Below are positions 34,662 through 46,466 of a DNA stretch of 64,000 nucleotides, piece by piece. The notes under the pieces were generated by a model. It had not been told where the DNA came from and ran no database searches. It worked only from the letters and a program-made list of their open reading frames with translations. This stretch comes from Telmatactis stephensoni. Its lineage: Eukaryota; Cnidaria; Anthozoa; Actiniaria; Isophelliidae. The stretch is from the NCBI GenBank assembly GCA_029948255.1, contig JALIZF010001775.1, forward strand, positions 372,001 to 436,000, in the 5' to 3' direction. How positions within the stretch are numbered: position 1 is the first letter of the stretch; each line of letters begins with the position of its first letter. Made by a program: the position numbers and the translations under genes.

Positions 34662-35762
34662 TTGATACTTGTACTGATACCATCTATAACAGAACATAGC
34701 TGTACACAGAGCGAGCGAGAACTTCTGTCTTTGCCAGTACGGATGGGAGGAATGGGATTCACCAACCCTTGTCAGGATGCTGCCTTAGAGTTTGCAGCAT
34801 CTGTCAAGACAACCGCACCATTAACTGAGCGAATATTCACTCAAATGCACGAGCTACCCGAGGAGGCTTTAAATAGGTCATTACATCATAAGGTTCGTAA
34901 GGAAAAAGATGATGCCCTGCGTGCACGTGAAGAGAGCTTGAAGGATCAACTACCAAAGAAATCTAAGAGAGCTTTGCTTATGGCCACTGAAAAGGGTGCA
35001 TCCAATTGGCTAACAGTAATACCCATCAAGGATATGGATTTCAACTTGAATAAAAGGGAATTCAGAGATGCAGTCAAGTTAAGATACGATTGGCCCATCG
35101 ACGATATCCCCTCGACTTGTGTATGTGGTGCTCCGTTCAACGTGGATCACGCTATGATATGCAAACGTGGTGGTTTTATCATCCAACGCCATAACGAGCT
35201 AAGAGATCTGGAGGCAGAGCTGTTGAACATCGTTTGTAATGATGTTGAAGTAGAGCCTGTTTTACAAACGATCAATGGGGAAGAGCTAAATAGAGGTTCC
35301 AACATAGCCCCTGATGCTCGTCTTGACGTCCACGCAAGAGGGTTTTGGGAAAGGCAAAGGTCTGCATTTTTTGATATACGGGTGTGTCACCCACATGCAG
35401 AATCTTATAAAGACCTGAACCCACAACAAATATATCGCCAACATGAAAACGAAAAAAAGCGCATGTATGCAAGACGTGTCATGGAAGTAGAACAAGGAAC
35501 ATTTACCCCACTGGTATTTACGAGCCTTGGAGGCATGGCAGATGAATGTAAGAGATACCACAGCAGGTTAGCCGAGTTGATAGCCAACAAGAAGGGGGAA
35601 GATTATGCAGTAACAATTTCCTGGATTAGAGCGAAAGTATCCTTCTCTATTCTACGATCAGCTCTTCTATGCTTGAGAGGTTCAAGGACAGTAAAACGTT
35701 CCAATTTGAACATTAGAGACATTGACTTTGATATAGAATCGTCTGTTGCCAAAATTAATTAA
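34662..35762 (+). mobile_element. C-terminal part of a retroelement polyprotein with putative restriction-like endonuclease
   Basis: 366 uninterrupted codons. The order seen is [10 protein letters not shown] near residue 28, a zinc-type block [19 protein letters not shown] with RHNELRDLE after it, then [15 protein letters not shown] and [10 protein letters not shown]. The last two resemble a PD-(D/E)XK nuclease core. [19 protein letters not shown] and [12 protein letters not shown] follow. I recognise this as the end of retroelement proteins common in invertebrate genomes, but cannot name the clade. No reverse transcriptase lies upstream, so it is 5'-truncated. The intact frame suggests fairly recent insertion. 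A tail of A-run plus (AAT)n lies at 36139-36168. Confidence 0.65.
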
Positions 35763-36365
35763 CTAGAACATTTTTCATTTTATACCATGTATATGGTATA
35801 TATAGTATTTATAAGTATATATATTTTTAGCATAATATTTTTAGCATATTTTTATCGTTTTTTGTTTTACTTTGGTTATCTTAATATGAATTACTATTAT
35901 CAATATTTACTACATAATATCTGAAATTATATAGCAGATAATATCTATTTTGCAATATATCATGTTTTACAGTTTTTTTTAACAAGTCAGTCATTAATAA
36001 TAGTGAATATGGTTTTTGTTTATCAATGTTATACCTATACATTTATGAAAATAGGATAATTAAGATAATTTAGATTTACTTACATTAGAATGTTACTAGA
36101 TTGGTTTTATAGATTTAAATAAAAGTTATTATTATTTAAAAAAAAAAAATAATAATAATAATAATAATGAAATACCTAGAAACTATGGGAGTGAGTACAC
36201 CCATTGAGCTAATTCAGAGGATCAGCGTTGCTTGGTACAGCTTGAGACAGGTGATAGAGATCATCTATAAGGAAATGAAAGGCAGATAGGTATTCTTTGA
36301 CAGTTTGTTACTGTCCAATGCCTATGAAATACCAGCAGAAAGATCATAAGCTGTGAATAATATTC

Positions 36366-36665
36366 ATTTTTCAATAATAATAATAACAATAATAAAATAA
36401 TAATAATAATATTAACAATCTTTTTTCACATCAACATATCCACAGTGGTTCTTAATCTGCTGACATGCACTCACATGTTAAATTTTTGCTGAGGGAGGAA
36501 AAACCGGAGAACCCGGCGAAAAAATCCTCGTGGCAAGGTAGAGAACAACACATCAAACAAACTCAGTTCACATATGATCCAGCGCCCGAGCTAGGACTCA
36601 AACCCGGACCACAGCGGTGAATGGTCAGTGCTCTTACCACTGGGCCAACTATGCCACGTACCCCA
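36366..36665 (-). repeat. tRNA-derived SINE (family D)
   Basis: On the minus strand the head has TTGGCCCAGTGGTAAGAGC (A box) and GGTCCGGGTTTGAGTCC (B box). The body carries a GGGTTCTCCGGTTTTTCCTC motif like the central domain reported for some invertebrate SINEs, and the 3' tail is an ATT microsatellite at 36373-36415. It is not a functional tRNA gene, since the acceptor stem does not pair. Confidence 0.6.
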
Positions 36666-37629
36666 ACCATGCCACCTTTAGTCACGTAACGTTTTCTACT
36701 CACAAGAACGTTGTGAAGTCCTTCCCTGAGTATCAAGCCTTAGGGAAGGGGGAGGAGAGGGCAGGGGGCTGAGGACGGTCCTCTTCCCCAGTCCATCTCC
36801 TCCCTTTTCCCTATTTCCCTCTCCCGTCTCCCCCTTTCCTCTCCCAGAGGGCCTCATACTCGTGTTACCCTTATTTCGGCCATACATACATCTTATTAAC
36901 CTAGAGTGGGGGTCGTACCAGAGAGAGAATATTTGTTTTACTGCGCAAACAGTAATCAAAGCATGAAAAGCAACGAAGACAAATTTTCAACTTTCAATTT
37001 ATCGGTCCGTATGGAAAGTTACGGCCCGCAAATTGACCAATGAGAGCGTGCGTTATATGTCTGCTATATAATAATATTGAATCTTTATTTTAAAATAATC
37101 AGATAAATAATTAAAGATTCGTAAAGATTCGTAAGGCTAAAAAATAAGCTGCATTCTAAGTAACGAAAAAGGCGAAAAAAGAAAAACATATACCGTCGTT
37201 GCCTCGAACCTTTAACACCTAAAAAGCCCGGGACAATGAGCTTTTATCAGGTATTTTTAAATTCGCAAAAAAAAAACAGAAAAAGAATTACCACAGCTGG
37301 AAAGAGCATGTTAAAATTAGCAAGACAATAAAGTTCGAAGGGACTAAATCCAAAACTCGCGAGAACATGAATTTTTGAAAAGTCAGTGTGAATTTGTAAG
37401 AAAACCGTTGCTGGTAGGCATATCTTGCCTACCAGCGAATGTTTTCATACAAAAAATTTCGATTTCGGAAAATTCGTATCTCCGTGAGTTTGAAAGTTAC
37501 TTCATTCAAACTTCACAGTTTTACTAATTTTGACGTGCTCTTTCCAGCTATGGTAATTATATTTCTGTACTGTGACCATGTTTTGGAATAACATGATAAA
37601 AGCTCATCATTAAAGAAATGAATTGAATC
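36666..37629. other. Intergenic DNA, nothing coding
   Basis: Contains a C/T-rich stretch at 36740-36850 and an imperfect foldback at about 37210-37570. In the foldback, GGACAATGAGCTTTTATCA and TGATAAAAGCTCATCATT are inverted partners, as are CTTGCCTACCAGC and GCTGGTAGGCA near 37410-37435. No ORF resembles a protein. Confidence 0.5.
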
Positions 37630-37885
37630 ATGATAAAAATGGAAATGGAAATTTTGGGACGATGGCTCCCGAGACATCGAATAGATTTATGTTACGGATA
37701 AAGATTTCGACCTCATCCACGCTACCCTGGTGCTACATGAAACATTTGTCTTATAGCCCGAAGGCCAGGGAGGGAGACGATATCCGGACGCCAATCCATA
37801 CCTTTACTAACCCCGACCTCCCGCACGAGAGACCGACGCTCAACCAACTGAGCCAACCGGGCGGCGGAATCCGGAATCTGACCAT
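37630..37885 (-). repeat. tRNA-derived SINE (family C), copy 1
   Basis: The minus-strand head GCCCGGTTGGCTCAGTTGG begins an A-box-like segment, followed by GGTCTCTCGTGCGGGAGGTC. The body contains CCAGGGAGGGAGACGA and CGGATAAAGATTTCG on the plus strand. A truncated copy of the same body lies at 48415-48580. Confidence 0.6.
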
Positions 37886-38775
37886 TTGCAATTGAATCCA
37901 CTCTAAGAATTCGAAGTCTTGCATCATTCCGACCATTCCGGATTCTCTTATACATGGGACGAAGAATTTGAGAGAAACATTATTTTCAAAGGAACCAACG
38001 AACTAAGTTGATTTCACTGATGTGCAAAACCAAGATGACAAGATTTACATGTACAGTTCATTTTCACACTGGGCTGTCGTCCTTACTAGAGAGATGCATC
38101 TAATCCCTTAGGCTCCTTGGCCCTTTGTATTGTACATGAACAGACATGAAAGCCGCTAGCAGAAATTTGAAAAAGAAAGGAAGGTTAGACATTGATGACA
38201 AAACTAATTCTGTATACCTCTACTTTCCTTCATAACTTCCGCATCAGGACAAGCTTCCCTTTCTATTTTTTGCTCGTATCTCGCCTCCAACTGATAAGTC
38301 AAAAACGCCTTGGCGCGGCCCTTATGTAGATCACGTTGAGGCCTAAATTATAGTGTTTGTGTAAACAAAAGTTAAAACATAAACACTAACAAAATTAAAA
38401 AAACAGTCTTCCCGTGTTCGGCTGTTTCCAATAGATTCAGGAAATCTGAGTTTGCGCGCGGAACGGATGCGGAACGGCAATCCGAACTCCGAAAAATATC
38501 GGAGAACGTCCGAGAAATACTCGCCATCCTTCGCCATAATGTCGCTATCGCTCGGCAAGTGGTCGATTGGACAAACGTCTGCGCATCGGTGGGTTGACAG
38601 AGTAGCAAAACGAAACTATGCCTCCCATGGCTCTCTCATGGTGAAGGTATCAGCCTAATAATGCTAATGATAACTCACTACTGGAGTAAGAACTGTGTAG
38701 TCTTTGGTCTTTGTTCCAATGGAAGTATAATAATTCAACAGATGTACAAATTGTATTTCACACATTCTTGATATC
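37886..38775. other. Region upstream of POMGNT1
   Basis: No exon is recognised. 38440-38640 is richer in CpG than its surroundings and has overlapping ORFs on both strands that resemble nothing known. It may hold the POMGNT1 promoter and 5' UTR. GTGAAGGTATCAG at 38641 could be a UTR splice donor, but this is not supported further. Confidence 0.4.
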
Positions 38776-41700
38776 ATGTCGGCAACGTCTTGGCGACCAA
38801 ATCCCAACGCAAAGCCATTTGAACCTGGTTCGGCTTTCTACACTATTTCAATCCCTTGTAAACGGTTTCCTTTGCGAATACGTAAACGAGGATTGTTTGG
38901 ACGCGTAGTTCAATGGCTACTTGTAGTGATATTATGCGTGACTGTTATTATAAATGTTGTATTCATTCTGGACACAACTACCAAGGCACGAGAAACTATG
39001 GAGAAAGATCCTCTCAGTGAAACATTTCCAAATGACCAAAGAAGTAAGTGTTTATATTTTATTAATTTTTTGTGGCTGTCTTCTCGAGTTTGAATAACAT
39101 TTACAATATTCTAATTCTCATTTTTACCATAACGATATCGTAGCAAGACAACTGTGGTGTTGTTTTCAAAATTCATATAAAGCTAATTAAAACTTCCACG
39201 TTTTAGAAAATACCGATCGAAAATGATTCTAAGATTCCTTGATTTCTTTGAAGTTCTTTATAAGCTTAGTTTTGGATGCAGTTGGATGTACTCGATCGTA
39301 CATGAAGTTTTTCTAGAACTGAAGGCTTTATTATGATAAATTGGAATAACTTATTCATAACCACATGATTCATAGTCAAATGAAAAAACAAACTATAATA
39401 TTTTTAGGTAAAACCTCTAAATCTATATTCATGTTATGAAGTACTCATCTATCTAGCTTTGGAGTTATGGGTTTAAGGTACTTAAGTATATTCATAACAC
39501 TAGAACTTGATACAACAACAAATGAATGAATGAATGCAAAATCAGCTGAGAGAACATATAACAGCACAGTAATTGTTGTTGTGCTAATCTCATAAGAACA
39601 AACCTCAACGGTAGAATGATTTTATTTTAGTGGTGAAAAAATTGGCAAGCTATTAATTAGAGGTAGACTTTATATTGACCAACTAGCACTCACTAATTAG
39701 TCATTTTTTACAAGTTTCATGAAATCTCTATACAAAGAAATAGTTTGACATGTTTCTATAGCTATACCTATCACCAGCAACACCTACATAAAGTGTTTTT
39801 GTTTAAAATCTATCTTTCATCTTTTATTCTTGTGTGTGATACCACATAAGTGAGAATGTTATGTGGTTAAATTGATTAATCAAATGTAATGCAAATTTTG
39901 CATTGAGTAACATCTAAGGTTTGTAGTCTGATTGTAGTAAGATAATGAGATTGATTAGTGGATTGTTGTTGTATTTGTTATTGTATAAAATGTGATAAAA
40001 CTATAGTATCAAGCTCTTTTAGAAACAACACTACAGTAAGATTTTAGTCTTCTGTTATGGTTAAGATCATAAAATTTTTTTTATCTGTTTTTATGAATAA
40101 TGCACAAGCTAAGTATGGTACCCACTGGGTTGTGAGACATTGATAACAATAAGCCATGGGGTCAAATTTACTTCAGAAATTCAGAATATTCAGTTAACTT
40201 TGCTAATTTGTAAGTTTATTTTTTGCCACTACCTGTAGCTATTGTTCTTTAGCTACTGATCCACAAACAGCTTGTCATAGTGACAGGTTTTAACTATTTC
40301 AGTGGTATCAAAATTTGATACCAGAAAAAATCACAGGGCATCTACTTACATGTAAAATCATAAGTAATCACTGATGAAAATTGCTGATGAAAATGTACAT
40401 TGATATTATTACTATATATAAAGTTGATTAATAAATAAATTATAAATAGAGTGATGGCACTTAATCCGTGAAACAAAATCTGATAGTCAGTGCCTAATAG
40501 TCTAATCAAAACAAAAGAAAACAATGGAAATAGTGTCTACTAATGTCTGTTAGACTAATATCTATTTCACGGATTAAGTGCCATCACTCTAAATTATAAC
40601 TTCTTAATTGTTATTTTATATTTACATGTTTCATTATCCATCTCGCTAGTACTAATTGGTTTGCATTACACAAGTAGTAAAGTTAATTCAATGATGCAAT
40701 AAGTGTCTAACCACGACATTTATTTACAGCACATCAAGATCAATCACAAGACAATAAACATAAAATCCATATTCAAGTTTATTCTAGTAAAGAGTCTGGT
40801 GTAATTACAGTAGATGGTTCTAAGGTAAGCAGCATATAACCATATGAGAGCCCCCTAATATGACCACATGCATGTATTTGCACAACTTTTGTTTTGTCTT
40901 TTGTTCAACACTGATCAACTGCTCTAGAAACAACACTACCTTAACTGGGAGTACATGTACACTGTAGCAACGTTGTGAGACTCAGCATAACACATACTGT
41001 GAATTTAGTAAATAATTGAATTGCTCCATCTTTGATATTTGTTAGTTTGTTTTTATTTATTGATTTGTTCATTCATTTATTTCAGTTATCTGTTCATTCA
41101 TCCAAATTCTCATCTGTTCATCAAGTCATTCAAATGACAATAATATTATTTGTTCACTCATTTGCTCAAATATTGTTCATTGGTTTTTAAATGTTTACTA
41201 TTTGCAGGTATTAATCCACTAACCCGAAAATGGAAGTGACATTAGAATAATAAAATTCTAATTTTAATAAATTCTAATTGCACATAAATTATAGCTACCA
41301 GAAGATTTGACATTTATTTGTTCACTCATTCATTCATTTTCTCATTCAATCCCTTTTTTCAATGTTTATCAATTACAGGTATTTGAAGCTACCGACTCTG
41401 TAAAGGGGCGTGGACTTAGTGTTATAGTCTTAAATCAAGCTACTGGAGCAGTAATGGCTACCAGAACATTTGACACTTATCTGTCAAAAGATGACTCTGA
41501 AGCTTTAGTTCTTTTTATTAATATGGTTTCTGATGGTAGAATTTTATGTTTTACAATTAAAGTAAGTTTTCTTGTTACCTTATCTTGATTTTATGGTACT
41601 CTATTCATACAAGTGATTTACTAAGAGAGTGATTAAAAAGGAACTATACTATAAAGGCATAATGAGAAGAGTTGTTAGTGGTTTGGGACCGGGGTTTCAT

Positions 41701-44700
41701 TAATAGGCAGTTACCGGCAGTTTATTGCCGTCTGTTTTGCCATTCACCGCTGGCTATTTCTTTTCTAGTTATATAATATTTTAATGGTAGGACATCTGTA
41801 TTTCAGATGCCTATCTTTAGTAGTGGAACCTGCTATTACTAATGTTCATGAATCCCCTGTTGGAGTTGCCAGAGAAATGGAACTGTGGGGTTTAGTTCTT
41901 AAACATGGCCTCTCTACATTGTTACGTTAAAAAGTCATATTTCGAAAACAAATTTAAATTCATTTTCTTTGGATTATTCTAGGATGAAGGATCAATGTCC
42001 TTAAAGACCACGGCAAGAAATTTGATGAGGACTCTAGGCAGTGATAACTTTGGTCAGTTTAGCGTGGCGAGACTTGTGGGCTTTTGTTGTGCAAAAGAAA
42101 GGCAAAGTTTATGCTGAAGGATTTCAAAAATCCAAGTCAGTTGATACATGGGGAGCTCCTGTATCTATTGGAGTAACGTTCCCATTACAGTCTGTCGAAG
42201 CTAGTGAATGTCAGTGGGAGGATAATGAAGTTAATAGAAGAAGAAAAGATTTTTGTACTAAATATGAGGGATACGGAAGTGTCTGCAGCTGTAAGTATCT
42301 TTTGGAAATTATTATTTAGTACATCCAGTTGAACCCTGTTGATATTGCTACCCATGAGCCAAAAATAACTATTGAAGATCTGCTGATGAAATGACTTCAG
42401 TGATTTTTCTGGTGTTATTTTCCAAGTTTTCTCCAATGGTCTATAATGGCATCAATAGATTTTCCAAAATATCAAAACCTGAACATGAAAAGTCACTTAG
42501 GCCACTTTCATGTGCAGCCCTTCAACCCCCTTCAGCCCTTCGACCATAATAACAGGGTGGCCGTATGAAAAGGTATTTTTACAAGAGGTTAAGTATAATC
42601 TCATGACCATACTAGCAGGCTGGCTGTAGTTAAGAAATGGCCATAAGGGGGGCTGTATTCCAAGCACCAGGCAACACAATTGTACTGGGTTTTGCCCAGC
42701 TGTCTTGAAGAACTCAAAACAACTTCTGCTAATAAATATAACTGTAGTCTTGCCTGGTTTTCACAGCCAAATATCCTCTGGTATAAAATATTTAGTTATC
42801 GACAAACTATGAATTCACTGAGGCAAGAACTCCACAAAGAAACACAAAGACAGCTAGATATATTGCTATTGTTGTTTACACTGTTCTGCTTCAGTGATAT
42901 CAACTAGTTTGTACATAATAGCGACAATAAGACAATACATGTTAAGTTTTATGTCATGGATATGTGGTGTGCACTCTACTGTATTTACTTAATAACTTTC
43001 TCTTGTAGGTTCCAACCCTGCAAATATTGACATTAAGGCTGATCCTCTTCCAAATAACCAACATATAGAGCTACCAGTAGCAGTCATTGCTAGTAACAGA
43101 CCACATTACCTGTACAGAATGCTTCGTTCCATGCTATCAGCTCATGGATCACAGGCTAGCAAAGTGACAGTCTTTATTGATGGGTTTTTTGAAGAACCCT
43201 TGGCTGTTGCCAAGTTACTTGGTATCAGAGGGATACAACATACACCTGTTAGTAGTAAGAATGCAAGAATATCACAGGTAACCACAACTCTCCCAGTTTT
43301 CCTTCCTTCCTTCCTTCTTTCTTTCCTTCTTTCCCTCCTTCCTTCTTTCCTTCCTTCCTTGCTTGCTTCCTTGCTTCATTGCTTCTTTCATTCTTTTGTT
43401 CTTTTCTTTTGTTTTTTTCCTTCCTTCTTCCTTTCTGCATTTCTTCTTTCCTTGTTTTGTTCATTTCTTTCTTTCTTTCTTTCTATTTATCTTTCTTTCT
43501 TTCTAATTTCATTTTCAAGAGCAGATTTATTCCATATGTAAAAAATGCAACCATTCAGAATGCAGGAAAGCTAGTGTATCATCTTTAACTTCTCCTCTTC
43601 TATTATTTCAGCATTATAAAGCCAGTTTAACAACAACATTTAACCTGTATCCTAAAGCTCGATATATGATCATATTAGAGGAAGACCTGGATATTTCCCC
43701 TGATTTATTCAACTATTTTCAACAACTACTTCCATTAATGGATGAAGATGATAGTTTGTATTGTATCTCTGCTTGGAATGATCAGGTTTGTATATAAATG
43801 TATGTATTTGTAACCTATGTGGCCAGCTCACTTCTCCTTAAAGGTAGTTTCACAGACTTATCTTCATCATTGTCATCATCATCATCATCACTTATCTGTT
43901 TGTGTTAAGCAGAACTTACTAAATGATAAATTTTACAAGTTCACCATATTGATAGCTAAATTAGATAGTGTATGGCCTATTGATTGGAAGGACCATGGTT
44001 CATTCTCAGGTCTCAAGTACAAAGTTGATGTGGTTTGATTTCCTCTGTATGACCTCACAGCCTCAGATTCCTCAGATGTTCATAGTACAGCAATAGCCCA
44101 GTTCTAGATGTCCTTCACCTGCCACATACAAAGAATTTAGACTACGTGCTAAAACTTTTGTCTTGTTACGAATGATTGAGCTTTGTGCACCTAGCTCTGT
44201 CTTGATCCTTTTTTGTGTGTCAAGTGAAGTGTAACTTGGAAATCTGCTATTGTATCTACCTAAGAAATCAACACTGATGTTGGGATGGGTAAAGGATATG
44301 TTGCCCCTCCTTCATTCAACAACAACGTTCTCCAGCACAACAACTTGTGGTAAAGGGCCACACCCAAATAATGAACTTTACATTTGACATTGATGTATAT
44401 TTATTTGTTTCTCAAACATTTAAATTAGCTTTATTTTGATGACAAATTGTAGCCTTTGAAAGGCTTACCATTATATTCAATATTATGCCAATTAATGCAA
44501 TGTCTTTGTGTTAGGGCTATGATCACTCTGTTGGAGACAAGACAATGTTATATCGTGTAGAAACTATGCCAGGTTTAGGATGGTGAGTATCATGAACTAC
44601 TACTGCATAGATCCTAAAGGCGAACTTTTTGCTGCAGCTCATCTCAATGTCGTTGTGGAACAAATTGCATAAGTTACAGAAGCTGGTGTTGCACGGTAAC

Positions 44701-46204
44701 ACACTAAAAAGTTGCTGCAGTCATTGTGGAAAATAGATCGAGTTAATTTCTCGCAAAGATTGTGCAAGATGCAGAGTATGTCACACGCTGTAATGGATTG
44801 CACGCCGAGTTGTAGACGGAAAAAGGTGCACCGTGTAACAGTGCCGCGAAGTTCCAACTTTGTTGGATGTACTTTGTTGGATGTACTTTGTTGGGCGTAT
44901 AACGTAACAACTCAAAGGTTTTGTTTTGTTTTGTCCTTGTTGGTTACTTAGTTTTACCTTTTTGTGTTATCAAGTCATGGTATGTAAATTTTATAATAAT
45001 TGGTATATTACGCGCGTTCTGATTGGTCCAGAACCGTGTGTAATTACAGTACACACACAGATGACGTCATTGAATCGTACGCGCGCTCTGATTGGTCGAA
45101 TGGTTGCGATGAATATTATATAAAACAAATAGATTACATTTTTCCATGGGTCTGTACTCTAATAGATGCACACCAGACGTCAAAAATGTGGTGAGAACAA
45201 CAGTCACTCCATTGGACTTCGTCTCGTGGCGTACTTTTTTGGTCTCACATTTTGACGTCATCTGTGCATCTATTAGAGTACAGACGCACGGAAAAATGAA
45301 ATCTATGTTAAATATGTTATCTGCTCATTTTATTGTAGGGTATTAAAGAGAAAATTATATAAAGAAGAACTAGAACCTCACTGGCCGACACCCGATAAGT
45401 TCTGGGACTGGGATATGTGGATGCGACTTCCAGAAATACGTAAAGGTCGCGAATGTATAATTCCTGATATCTCACGGACGTACCATTTTGGTACTAAAGG
45501 ACTCAACATGCACCCTTATTTCCAAGAAGTGTATTTCAAAAAACATGCATTAAATACCGAACCTAATGTGAAGTTGACTGTCAATGTGATGAAGAAACAA
45601 GAGTATGAAAATGAAATTGAAAGACTTATTGGGTAGGTAGTCAACAAAGAAATCCCTTTTCCTTACCTTACGGTTTTCACTGTTTTTCTTTACTTCGTAT
45701 TTTCCTTTTCCTTTTCCTTTGCGTTTATTTATTTTTTTTTTGTGCTACCTTTTTACAGCGCAAACCGTAAATGTATGAGCAGTTATACTGTGTTTGCATT
45801 CTTCCATTTTCACCATCATTAATTCGTTATTCATGTAAACGGAGCCTATTCTCCATGTAAACATTCCCTAATCACAATTTCCTTAACATTTCAGCATCGC
45901 CGAACTACTCGATCACACCAAAACGCCATGTGCTAACAAAGACTTCATACCAGATACCAAGAAAAAGACTTACGTATTTTACATCAAGATGGAACACCCG
46001 ACAGACTGGGTGACGTGGAACCAGATTTCCAAGTGTTTTCATATATGGGATTTGGATGTTCGTGGTTTTCATAAGAGTATGTGGAGGTTATGGATGAAAG
46101 AGAATCATATTTTAATCATTGGTCACCCTGCTTCTCCCTACTCGAAACATAAACCTGCTACTGTAAATCCTATATTTATACCTAAGAAAGAAACTCCTAA
46201 GTAA
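38776..46204 (+). CDS. POMGNT1: POMGNT1, protein O-linked-mannose beta-1,2-N-acetylglucosaminyltransferase 1
   Basis: A Golgi type II enzyme that adds GlcNAc to O-linked mannose on alpha-dystroglycan-type glycans. Exons: 38776-39043, 40730-40824, 41379-41561, 41983-42290, 43009-43277, 43612-43785, 44515-44582, 45339-45632, 45895-46204. The product is 655 aa when one extra T in exon 4 is removed (human 660). Features in order: a cytoplasmic tail, a transmembrane segment at about residues 44-66 ([16 protein letters not shown]), the stem domain ([16 protein letters not shown]), EGYGSVCSC, then the catalytic domain. That domain has [18 protein letters not shown], the metal-binding [40 protein letters not shown] and [12 protein letters not shown]. 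The C-terminal region is HIWDLDVRG and [13 protein letters not shown]. Every junction except that of exon 4 is in phase. Confidence 0.95.
40448..40590. repeat. MITE (AGAGTGAT family), copy 1, in POMGNT1 intron 1
   Basis: Inverted ends AGAGTGATGGCACTTAATCC and GGATTAAGTGCCATCACTCT extend over about 26 bp with TGAAA/TTTCA inside. TA flanks both ends, as in Tc1/mariner-type insertion. The interior has no coding capacity. Copy 2 with the same outer ends is at 46324. Confidence 0.8.
41291..41320 (+). repeat. Partial duplicate of POMGNT1 exon 3 in the preceding intron
   Basis: ATAGCTACCAGAAGATTTGA then CATTTATTTG matches ATGGCTACCAGAACATTTGA then CACTTATCTG inside exon 3 (41453-41482), about 25 of 30 positions. 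It may be a small internal duplication or chance. Confidence 0.35.
42049..42052 (+). other. POMGNT1: Apparent +1 frameshift in POMGNT1 exon 4
   Basis: The incoming frame TLGSDN and the outgoing frame [10 protein letters not shown] differ by one base. Dropping one T from TTT at 42049-42051 gives [13 protein letters not shown], the same length as human LGSQAGPALGWRD. It also makes the exon end in the phase the next exon needs. The uncorrected frame stops at TGA near 42114. Confidence 0.85.
43279..43515 (+). repeat. Polypyrimidine CCTT/CTTT tract in POMGNT1 intron 5
   Basis: About 230 bp of CCTTCCTT, CTTTCTTT and variants on the transcribed strand, beginning directly after the exon 5 donor. The open frames across it are low-complexity shadows. 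Confidence 0.9.
45000..45298. repeat. Foldback repeat family F, copy 3 (POMGNT1 intron 7)
   Basis: The most complete copy. CGCGCGTTCTGATTGGTCC and CGCGCGCTCTGATTGGTCG lie at 45010 and 45079. Then comes a stem in which CTGTACTCTAATAGATGCAC pairs with GTGCATCTATTAGAGTACAG, enclosing GACGTCAAAAATGTGG and its partner ACATTTTGACGTC. Confidence 0.8.
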
Positions 46205-46323
46205 TACCCTTGGCTCGACCCCTGGCTGTTGTACATGTGAAAGACGGTCTCATGCCCGACTTGTTTGGTGTCAGAGTGAAGGAATAGTTTTTAGGATACA
46301 AGAACTTCAGTGAGTCTTTTTGA

Positions 46324-46466
46324 AGAGTGATTTTCATCGGACTGTGGAATAAAAACTAGCTATTAGTGCATAGTAGTCGAAATTCAACAAAAGGAGACAA
46401 TGGAATTAGGATCTACTAGTGTGTATTAGCTTAGTAACTATTTCACAGTCTGATGAAAATCACTCT
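46324..46466. repeat. MITE (AGAGTGAT family), copy 2, just after POMGNT1
   Basis: AGAGTGATTTTCATCGGACT at the left and AGTCTGATGAAAATCACTCT at the right. It begins about 120 bp after the POMGNT1 stop, so it probably lies within the transcribed 3' UTR or at its end; an AATAAA at 46346 is inside it. Confidence 0.75.

Noticed and set aside
43119..43541. 140-residue ORF with Phe/Leu/Ser-rich tail
   Set aside because: The first part is POMGNT1 exon 5; the rest is read-through into the CCTT intron tract.
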